DNA from: Marinobacter sp. SS13-12
GTDB lineage: Bacteria; Pseudomonadota; Gammaproteobacteria; Pseudomonadales; Oleiphilaceae
DNA length: 8,774 bases
Direction of reading: 5' to 3'
Assembly: GCF_030227115.1 (NCBI RefSeq)
Contig: NZ_JASSUA010000008.1
Location: forward strand, 1-8,774
Position numbers and translations under genes: made by a program. Shown here piece after piece: positions 1-5,745 of this stretch. The notes below the pieces were generated by a model, which searched no databases, had not been told where the DNA came from, and was given only the letters and a program-made list of their open reading frames with translations. How positions within the stretch are numbered: the stretch's first letter is position 1; every line of letters starts with the position of its first letter.

Positions 1-112
1 CGACCATAGCGGTCTGGAACCACCTGATCCCATCCCGAACTCAGCAGTGAAACAGACCAGCGCCGATGGTAGTGTGGCTTCTGCCCATGTGAGAGTAGGT
101 CATCGTCAGGCT
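1..112 (+). rRNA. rrf: 5S ribosomal RNA, 5' end missing
   Basis: Structural RNA of the large ribosomal subunit. The sequence from the first base matches the gammaproteobacterial 5S core, including the conserved CCCATCCCGAACTCAG stretch, the GAAACAGACCAGCGCCGATGGTAG-type helix region and the GAGAGTAGGTCATCG 3' part. The 3' CAGGC (107-111) should pair with a 5' GCCTG that lies before the window, so only about the first eight bases are missing. The exact 3' end is uncertain by one or two bases. It is the last gene of an rrn operon, since an intrinsic terminator follows directly. Confidence 0.96.
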
Positions 113-122
113 CTTAATACCG

Positions 123-157
123 AAAAACCCCCGCGGCTTCGCCGTCGGGGGTTTTTT
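123..157 (+). terminator. Intrinsic terminator of the rrn operon
   Basis: A GC-rich hairpin has left arm CCCCCGCGGC (128-137), loop TTC, and right arm GCCG-T-CGGGGG (141-151). All ten pairs are matched and a single T is bulged. Five A precede the stem and six T follow (152-157), so it is a classic Rho-independent terminator that would also extend its stem by A-T pairs. It ends the 5S transcript and separates it from the downstream gene cluster. Confidence 0.93.
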
Positions 158-215
158 ATTGCCTGAACAAACGTAAGTTAAAACGAGACCGACCTTCCAA
201 ATTTATGACACCGCT

Positions 216-230
216 CACAGTGACATTGTG
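216..230. promoter_or_regulatory. Candidate operator: near-perfect 15-base palindrome
   Basis: The sequence CACAGTG-A-CATTGTG is an inverted repeat with seven-base arms around a central A and one mismatched pair. It lies about 155 bases before the first gene of the four-gene exported-protein cluster and overlaps the candidate -35 region. The pentamer TGACA also occurs twice in direct orientation, at 206-210 and 221-225, exactly 15 bases apart. Either arrangement could bind a dimeric regulator. I cannot name the family. Arms this short can arise by chance, so this is only a candidate. Confidence 0.35.
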
Positions 231-255
231 TAAACAGCGTTAATATTTGTATAAG
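226..255 (+). promoter_or_regulatory. Candidate sigma70-type promoter for the exported-protein cluster
   Basis: TTGTGT (226-231) as a weak -35 and TATAAG (250-255, five of six matches to TATAAT) as -10 are 18 bases apart, in an AT-rich stretch. An alternative -35, GTGACA (220-225), matches better but has poor spacing to any good -10. The rest of the leader (256-376) is AT-rich and shows no ORF with a convincing start. The rrn terminator isolates this region from upstream transcription, so a promoter is expected here. Confidence 0.35.
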
Positions 256-382
256 AACTGGCCAAAAAATAAAACAAAGCCAGCGATAACAGCGCTAGCC
301 ATAGCAATATAAGTGTTCAGAGACACTCATCCAAAAACAATAAACCGGCTTGAAAACAGGCGGTTAATGGTGAGATGTGTCT

Positions 383-1582
383 ATGAAACGTGTTGTTTGG
401 CTTCCCTTAGCGGTGCTGTCCTTTACCCCTCCCGCCGTAGCAGACTTGCAGCCAATCTCCGACAGCGACATGTCAGAGGTGACTGGCCAGGCATTCATAT
501 CCGTTGATCGCCAATACCACCCCGACCAATCCGATACCACGTCCTATACCCGGGTTAACCTGGGCATGGAGATTGATCTACAGACCAATGTGGATGTCCT
601 CGAGCTGGGCCGGTACGAACGGGATGGCGAGATGGCAGGTACTTCCGATGTGTACATCGAGGATTTCGCCCTCGGGTACATCAATAATCAGGCGTATTTT
701 GACAGCAACCCGAAATCCCCGCGTCAGCTTAAACCGGATGGTACTGCCTATGGTGAAGGTGAAATCGTCCCGTTCAATATTGATAACCCTTTCCTGGAAT
801 TTGCCTTCGACGAAGATGCCCAGGAGATCGTGGGCTTTCGTCTGGGCTTCGGCGAGTCCATGGGCATCCTGTCTGGCAAGATCGAAACCCTTACCGGCAA
901 TGTTAATGTCGATATTGTTGATCGCGGCGAAGGCTTGAGTGAGGCAAGCTCCAGCGGCAACTTCTTTGATCAGGTGATTGTTCTGCTCACCCCGCTGCTT
1001 GAGGGCGGAAGCCCGCTCCAGACCAAGGCGGAACTGGTTTATGGTGAGGAGGGCGACCCCAATATTGGCGAACTGGATCCAATAAGGGCCGAGCATATAG
1101 GGATTCCCAATGGCGAACGCTTCGTGCTTGAGGATGCCGGTGGCTTTACTCGCTGGTCGGTGAAAAACCTTATTGGCTGGGGCTCCAGTTCCCGCATTGA
1201 AGTACCCGACTGCTCTTTTTTCAGCTGTGGCAGCGGAGATATCTATGTCTACGCTCAGGACTGTCTGGTGTTGGGTATCGACTCCTGTTTTTATCTGGAT
1301 ATCTACAACAGTTTCCCGATAGGTACTGTTGAGGAAGTCGGGGATGAGCGGAGGATTACGGGCCCTGCCGACGGGGCATTTATCTCGTTTCAGACCAAGG
1401 ATCTCGACTGGCTGAAGGACGTCAAGAACACCAATCCGACACCGGAGGATTTCATCCGTGCCACGTCCGGCGCATTCTTCAATATTCCGAACGGTGCAAC
1501 TGAAGTGAATCTGAGTGAAGCGCTTTACGGCACCGACCGTTACCGGACTGAATATATTGACCGGGGCAGGGGGCTATTCTGA
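383..1582 (+). CDS. Exported DUF6160/Fil-like protein 1, function unknown
   Basis: The 399-residue product begins with a Sec signal peptide: K2-R3, a hydrophobic core, and cleavage after A18-V-A20. The motif DLQPISDSDMSEVTGQ (21-36), shared with the next three gene products, follows at once. The rest has alternating polar and hydrophobic residues typical of beta structure and no further membrane helix. C277, C282, C294 and C302 form a tight cluster suited to disulphides after export. I chose the ATG at 383 because GGTGAG (369-374) is 8 bases before it; the in-frame GTG at 377 is only 2 bases away and would place M-S before the K-R region. The protein ends in Phe, as many outer-membrane proteins do, but this alone is weak. 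It resembles the next product in layout ('VLELGRYERDG' against 'IFKIGGLKSTDG', then an 'FLEFA'/'VLEFA' strand). The family is recalled from sequence pattern; the role is unknown. Confidence 0.85.
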   Translation: MKRVVWLPLAVLSFTPPAVADLQPISDSDMSEVTGQAFISVDRQYHPDQSDTTSYTRVNLGMEIDLQTNVDVLELGRYERDGEMAGTSDVYIEDFALGYINNQAYFDSNPKSPRQLKPDGTAYGEGEIVPFNIDNPFLEFAFDEDAQEIVGFRLGFGESMGILSGKIETLTGNVNVDIVDRGEGLSEASSSGNFFDQVIVLLTPLLEGGSPLQTKAELVYGEEGDPNIGELDPIRAEHIGIPNGERFVLEDAGGFTRWSVKNLIGWGSSSRIEVPDCSFFSCGSGDIYVYAQDCLVLGIDSCFYLDIYNSFPIGTVEEVGDERRITGPADGAFISFQTKDLDWLKDVKNTNPTPEDFIRATSGAFFNIPNGATEVNLSEALYGTDRYRTEYIDRGRGLF

Positions 1583-2673
1583 TGTTATTGTCTCGGAAGC
1601 GGTGTTGTGCCGTTGTTGAACTCCCACAGGTACTCTGCAGCATAATTGTTCTGGTCGCCCTCCTTGCACCAGCGATCGCAACTGCCGAACTTCAGGACCT
1701 CTCCGAGCAGGAACTGTCGGAGATTGACGGTGCTGGAATCGGTGTCGTGCTGGAAAATTTCAAATTTTCCCATGGCACGGATGCACCCGATGCTGATGGT
1801 AATCAGGCGCGGATCTTCAAGATAGGTGGCCTCAAGAGCACCGATGGTCGCGATGTCGAGATTGTGGTCAACCACCTCTATATCTCCGGAAACGGAAGTA
1901 ACTACGGTCAGAACCTGAGCCCGGTGAACCTGGGGCGACTGGTGAACCCTTACCGGATTGATGTGGTGGACGGAAATACTATCGGCATCCGGGACAGGGC
2001 GGTGCTTGAATTCGCGGCCCCGGCATTGATGGATGCAGCCCAGGGCTACGATTGCATGAGCTCCGGCGCAGCGGCGGGTAGTGGTGTCTGTTCCAGTCGC
2101 CCGGCAACGGCGGATTTCGTGGGCGAACGCCCGGATATTGGCATGCAGATGAATGTTGCGGTGGGAGATGACCGCTCAGCCAACATCAACATCCACGCCA
2201 AGAGCGCAGTGATAGACGGCAGTTATCTTCGGCTATGGGGGGATGACGATCGTCAGCAGATGGTGGGTCAGTTCAAGCTCAATTTCCAGTCACCCGAACT
2301 GTCGATTAACGCCTGTTCCCAGGATGGCCTGTCCTGTGGTTCCCGTATCACCATGACCAATTTTGCCCTGGAGTTGGCCATCGGCAACCAGTTGCAGCCG
2401 GTGTTTTTCGATGTGGATGGCACTGGCAACTTTGTGGTTGAAGTGGCGGCCATTGACCGGCCCGCTCCCGGGACGATTGGCGCCGATGGGCTGCGTGGCA
2501 GCAGTGATACGGACACCTGGGATTTCTACGAGGACTATTACACCAACCCTGACTACCGCAGCAACCTGCATATTGGCAACTTCTCCGTGGCCGACCGGGA
2601 TTTCGGGTCGGCGCGAGTCGAGGGCATGCTGATTCAGCATCTGGATATCCGAACCAAGGATCTGGCGCCATGA
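1582..2673 (+). CDS. Exported DUF6160/Fil-like protein 2, function unknown
   Basis: The 363-residue product has a long signal peptide: basic R5-K6-R7, a hydrophobic stretch around 17-33, and likely cleavage after A33-T-A35. The family motif ELQDLSEQELSEIDGAG (36-52) follows. Here the usual G-Q is G-A, which makes this the copy closest to a double-glycine leader. Four cysteines in the mature part form two close pairs, C158/C170 and C245/C252, likely disulphides. A C-terminal segment, 'LHIGNFSV' to 'GMLIQHLDIRT', matches the end of the 799-residue protein downstream. The start overlaps the preceding stop by one base (TGATG), with the G-rich CAGGGGG just upstream, so translation is probably coupled. 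Three cysteines lie in the signal peptide, but no proper lipobox is placed at its end, so a lipoprotein is unlikely. The function is unknown. Confidence 0.85.
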   Translation: MLLSRKRCCAVVELPQVLCSIIVLVALLAPAIATAELQDLSEQELSEIDGAGIGVVLENFKFSHGTDAPDADGNQARIFKIGGLKSTDGRDVEIVVNHLYISGNGSNYGQNLSPVNLGRLVNPYRIDVVDGNTIGIRDRAVLEFAAPALMDAAQGYDCMSSGAAAGSGVCSSRPATADFVGERPDIGMQMNVAVGDDRSANINIHAKSAVIDGSYLRLWGDDDRQQMVGQFKLNFQSPELSINACSQDGLSCGSRITMTNFALELAIGNQLQPVFFDVDGTGNFVVEVAAIDRPAPGTIGADGLRGSSDTDTWDFYEDYYTNPDYRSNLHIGNFSVADRDFGSARVEGMLIQHLDIRTKDLAP

Positions 2674-3218
2674 ATAAACGCTACCGGCAGGCTGCAGTTA
2701 TCGTGATAGCGATGTTCGGGGCAGAACAGGCTGCTGCCGAGCTTGATCGCCTGGATGACCAGGACCTGGCCGAAGTCTCCGGTCAGGGAGGTATTTACCT
2801 GTCCGGCGACATCAGCATCAACGAAATGGGTGGGCCGATCGAGAACAGCTATTTCGGCTGCTGTGACAACCCGGACAAGAAGTGCGGTGCCAGGCTGGCC
2901 TATCGCCTGAAGGCAGACGGCGGCTGGATGGTACTGGATGAAATACGGGGCAATTTTGCCTTTGAAGGGCTGACACTGAGGGTTCGGTCTATTGACTCCG
3001 GGTTCGGCGGCGATGGCGAGCTGTTCAATCGCGATGTGATGGAGATCGGTTTACCGGATATCGTCCGTTACAACGATGTCCGTTTCAAGATTGCTGGCAG
3101 CAATATGCCCCGGCCGACGGATCCGGGCTTCCGGCAAACGGACATTCTTGCGGTGGAAATGCAGGGTGAAGTCATCATGGAGGGAAACCTGCTGGTTTTC
3201 CCCACAGGTAACCCATAG
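2670..3218 (+). CDS. Small exported DUF6160/Fil-like protein 3, a single copy of the repeat unit
   Basis: The 182-residue product has a signal peptide (N2-K-R4, hydrophobic 8-18, cleavage after A21-A-A23) and the motif ELDRLDDQDLAEVSGQGG (24-41). The mature part looks like one copy of the unit repeated in the next gene. 'ARLAYR...GGWMVLDEIRG' matches 'GRLGYR...SEVFLDDIT' there, and 'DVMEIGLPDI...YNDVRFKIAG' matches 'NTLELSAPRI...YDVGAIRYSG'. C64, C65 and C72 occur in an insertion near the start of the unit, where the next protein has none. The ATG overlaps the preceding stop (ATGA), with AAGGA (2656-2660) 9 bases upstream. It could be a minor or capping subunit of whatever the large protein builds; that is speculation. 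No enzymatic motif is visible. Confidence 0.85.
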   Translation: MNKRYRQAAVIVIAMFGAEQAAAELDRLDDQDLAEVSGQGGIYLSGDISINEMGGPIENSYFGCCDNPDKKCGARLAYRLKADGGWMVLDEIRGNFAFEGLTLRVRSIDSGFGGDGELFNRDVMEIGLPDIVRYNDVRFKIAGSNMPRPTDPGFRQTDILAVEMQGEVIMEGNLLVFPTGNP

Positions 3219-3228
3219 GGAGAGGGAT

Positions 3229-5628
3229 ATGCCCGGTATTGCTAAGCAGTCTTTCAGATCGGAGGTTAGCTGGCTCCTCATTATGACACTGTCAGCCCCG
3301 GTGATTGCCGAGATGCAGAGCCTTGACGACGACGACCTGGCTGATATCAGTGGCCAGAGCGGTATAACCCTGGAGATGGAGCTGGGCATGACCGCAGATC
3401 GATTGTCGTACTTTGACGATGGGAACGGCATCTATCTGGAGGACTTCCGTGTCGGCTCCGCCAGCAGGCCGGGGGAATCGGCTGCTCATGTTATCAGGGT
3501 GGATATTACGGAAGACGCAGCGCTCAACCTCGACTACCTGATTGAAGACCGCCGCATCGAGTTCGGCGATATCCGTCTGGCTGGCGCACCGGGTATCGGG
3601 ATGGGCGGCGTGTTCTTTGACCACAGCCTGCAAGGCAGTCTTCGCATCAGTCCGGGTGGTGCATACGGATCTTCAGGTTATACGTTCGACACCGCCTACA
3701 CCATGACGGGTGGCCGCCTTGGCTATCGTACCAATGGCAGCGAAGTCTTTCTCGACGATATCACTCTGGATGTGGAGGCGCTTGGCATCACCCTCAACGT
3801 TGTTGGTAACACGCTGGAACTGAGTGCCCCACGCATTACGGGTTCCTATGATGTGGGGGCCATCCGCTACAGCGGTAATCCCGCGAATCATGGCAACAGC
3901 TTTGATGTCGCCACCGGACAGGCACTGCCCAGCTACGGGGGGCTTAGCGGCACCTTTGACCTGTCCTCGAAAACGGCCATTACTGCCGGCGGTCGGGACG
4001 GGGAGGGTTTCCGTCTGGACAACCAGACCACGATTAACAGCGCTTCCTTTATATACCACGACGACAGCAACGCGCTTGCGTTCAGGGATATTACCGGCCA
4101 TTACAACGTCAATGACCTGCGGATAGATGTCACCACGGACCGGTTCGGCCGTAATGCGTTGGGGCTAACGCTGGGATCGCTGGACGGAGAGTTCAATATT
4201 GGCCGCATCGAGATGGGGGCCGGAAGCAAGAGCATCGGTGAGGTCAATGTCAGCTTCATGCTGCGGGATCACACCTATAACGGTCGCAGTTATACCAATG
4301 CCGTATACGTGCAGGGCGGAGGGCATCCTGATACCGGCCCACAGGGTCTCAGGTTGTCCGCTGAATGGAGCCTGCAGTTGGCTGACCTGAGTTACACGGA
4401 GGACGGAAACCGGGTTATCTTCAGTGGCCTGCAGTCCTGGGGGCAAGGTGATGTGACGGTGAGTGTCACCCGGGATGGAGAAAAAAATGGTACCCGTTTC
4501 TATGATGGTCTCAGGATTGGATTTGAGGATGTGAACGCCGGTTACCGTATCAATGGCTTGCGGGTGGGCAGTGACGACGCACCGCTGCAGGGTGGTACCG
4601 AGCTGCTTCTGGCGCTGGGCTTTTACCCCGCCTATGAATTCGAACTGGATGGCCAGGTGACGCTGGGTGCCGGTGGTGCCAGTGGTGAAGGCCTGACCAT
4701 CAATTCGGATATCCATATACGTAACGGTCGGGCCGCCATCATTGCCGCGCCTTATGACGAAGGTGAGGGAGAAATTTCCCAGAAAGGCCTGTGGATCAGC
4801 GATCTGAGCTATGACTCTCATGTCCGCGACATGACCATAGATGTCACCGATGAAGGTCTGGCCATCATGAAGGGCGAAGCCTGGAGCATGATGGATGTGG
4901 GTAACCTCCGTGTTGGCGACAAGGAGGCGGGGGCCAGTTTCGGCCGCTTTGTCCTGCAGAAGTACGAAACCGGAAGCACCATGACTATTGTGCCTGGTGG
5001 CGCTGGTGATGTCTGTGCCGGAGGCTCAGGTTCTACCCGGGCGGATTGCACCGCCTCGGGCGGCCTCTGGGAAGCCCGGGGGGAAGAAGGGATTACCATC
5101 CGGCTGAAACAGATATTTGCCAGGGCCGTGAGTGACACCCGCAAGAACGCCTTTACCTGGGAAACCAATCGCCAGACTGATTCCAGCGGGAACCCGATCA
5201 ACAACACCGGCACCAGGCTGCTGCTCAATGATATCCATACCAGCGATGGTGGCGACTTCGACGGCGATGGTGTAGACGACAATACTTTCGGTATCCGCAC
5301 GGATTTGTCCGTGGACGTTTACCAGACCAAAGTGGTCAAAAAGTCGGATGGTGCGGACGCTCTGGGGGTAACCGGTGCGAGGGGAGACGAAAAGATCATG
5401 GATTCTGCGGCCGCGGCTGGATATCGCTACGTCTCATCTCCCACTGCAACAGACCTGGAAAACCGGCCGCTGGGATTTGCAGTTCAGGCCAGAAGCCGGT
5501 TCAAGGAGCTTTCCATTAGTAACATTGACCTGGTACACCCAACCGGCGGACCCCAAACCGCTGTGTACGGTGTAAAAATGCAGAACTTCGATATCGAGGC
5601 CAACCTGACGGCAACCCCGATACCCTGA
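3229..5628 (+). CDS. Large exported DUF6160/Fil-like protein 4 built of tandem beta-rich repeats
   Basis: The 799-residue product starts at the ATG at 3229, preceded by the strong Shine-Dalgarno AGGGAGAGGG (3217-3226), 10 bases after the previous stop. An in-frame start at 3076 is possible but would overlap the previous gene by 140 bases and bury the signal peptide. The signal peptide spans about 1-27 (V-I-A27 | E). The motif EMQSLDDDDLADISGQSG (28-45) follows. From residue 45 the protein consists of degenerate units of about 105-133 residues starting near G45, G150, G260, G373, G488, G621 and G749. Between units 5 and 6, C596 and C607 flank a Gly-rich loop (likely disulphide). D676-N685 (DFDGDGVDDN) is a Ca2+-binding-type acidic loop like those of thrombospondin type 3 or dockerin repeats. 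No C-terminal anchor or LPXTG-like signal is seen. Likely extracytoplasmic beta structure; function unknown. Confidence 0.87.
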   Translation: MPGIAKQSFRSEVSWLLIMTLSAPVIAEMQSLDDDDLADISGQSGITLEMELGMTADRLSYFDDGNGIYLEDFRVGSASRPGESAAHVIRVDITEDAALNLDYLIEDRRIEFGDIRLAGAPGIGMGGVFFDHSLQGSLRISPGGAYGSSGYTFDTAYTMTGGRLGYRTNGSEVFLDDITLDVEALGITLNVVGNTLELSAPRITGSYDVGAIRYSGNPANHGNSFDVATGQALPSYGGLSGTFDLSSKTAITAGGRDGEGFRLDNQTTINSASFIYHDDSNALAFRDITGHYNVNDLRIDVTTDRFGRNALGLTLGSLDGEFNIGRIEMGAGSKSIGEVNVSFMLRDHTYNGRSYTNAVYVQGGGHPDTGPQGLRLSAEWSLQLADLSYTEDGNRVIFSGLQSWGQGDVTVSVTRDGEKNGTRFYDGLRIGFEDVNAGYRINGLRVGSDDAPLQGGTELLLALGFYPAYEFELDGQVTLGAGGASGEGLTINSDIHIRNGRAAIIAAPYDEGEGEISQKGLWISDLSYDSHVRDMTIDVTDEGLAIMKGEAWSMMDVGNLRVGDKEAGASFGRFVLQKYETGSTMTIVPGGAGDVCAGGSGSTRADCTASGGLWEARGEEGITIRLKQIFARAVSDTRKNAFTWETNRQTDSSGNPINNTGTRLLLNDIHTSDGGDFDGDGVDDNTFGIRTDLSVDVYQTKVVKKSDGADALGVTGARGDEKIMDSAAAAGYRYVSSPTATDLENRPLGFAVQARSRFKELSISNIDLVHPTGGPQTAVYGVKMQNFDIEANLTATPIP
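3361..5628 (+). repeat. Protein-level tandem repeats within the 799-residue gene
   Basis: Units start at about 3361, 3676, 4006, 4345, 4690, 5089 and 5473. The first four align without gaps over their first 33 residues: G-h-x-h ... Y at +16, G/S at +20, a strand at +23 to +25, then [DG]-[IFL] at +27/+28 (residues Y61/Y166/Y276/Y389 and D72/D177/D287/G400). The second half of each unit has an 'I-D-V-T'-like strand (VDIT, IDVT, VSVT, IDVT) and ends in 'G-x-[IL]-R-x-G'-like turns (FGDIRLAG, VGAIRYSG, INGLRVGS, VGNLRVGD). Units 5 and 6 carry insertions and unit 7 is only the C-terminal strand pair. The DNA is too diverged to show as nucleotide repeats, so the duplications are old. Confidence 0.75.
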
Positions 5629-5679
5629 GTGCCAGTGGGACAATCTTCAGAAATTGCGATACCGCTTTGGTCTCGTCCT

Positions 5680-5708
5680 TTGTCTTTTGGTTCTACGTGT
5701 TGTTTAAT
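5680..5708 (+). promoter_or_regulatory. Candidate birA promoter
   Basis: TTGTCT (5680-5685) and TTTAAT (5703-5708, five of six matches) are separated by exactly 17 bases in the 117-base gap between the exported-protein cluster and birA. No intrinsic terminator with a T-run is visible in 5629-5679, so readthrough from the cluster cannot be excluded. The element would give birA-coaX-SPOR their own promoter, as expected for housekeeping genes. Confidence 0.45.
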
Positions 5709-5736
5709 CCCGCCCTGATCCTTTCAATCAAGCGGG
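5709..5736. promoter_or_regulatory. Imperfect dyad between the birA promoter and start codon
   Basis: CCCGC (5709-5713) pairs with GCGGG (5732-5736), and TGAT (5716-5719) with ATCA (5727-5730), around a seven-base centre. The left arm begins directly after the candidate -10 box and the right arm contains the only Shine-Dalgarno-like sequence of birA (AGCGGG, 9 bases before the ATG). It could be an operator over the transcription start or an RNA hairpin hiding the ribosome site. It has no T-tract, so it is not a standard terminator. It does not resemble the E. coli bio operator. Confidence 0.35.
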
Positions 5737-5745
5737 CATGCCTTC

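Noticed and set aside
313..507. Small 64-codon ORF across the start of exported protein 1
   Set aside because: Its second half is a frame-shifted reading of the signal peptide region and its composition is Arg-rich; no convincing ribosome site.
578..1096. Minus-strand ORF of 172 codons opposite exported protein 1, and similar antisense ORFs inside the cluster
   Set aside because: No ribosome site or domain, and complete overlap with a gene that has a signal peptide and family motif; treated as shadows.
3076..3228. Upstream in-frame extension of the 799-residue gene giving an 850-residue product
   Set aside because: It overlaps the preceding gene by about 140 bases, adds an Arg-rich stretch typical of out-of-frame reading and would hide the signal peptide; the ATG at 3229 has an excellent ribosome site.
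5709..5736. Hairpin before birA as an intrinsic terminator of the four-gene cluster
   Set aside because: No T-run follows and the stem has an internal loop; it is better read as a dyad in the birA leader.
158..5745. Mobile element or integrated island
   Set aside because: No transposase, integrase, terminal inverted repeat, target duplication or tRNA fragment was seen at either border of the cluster.
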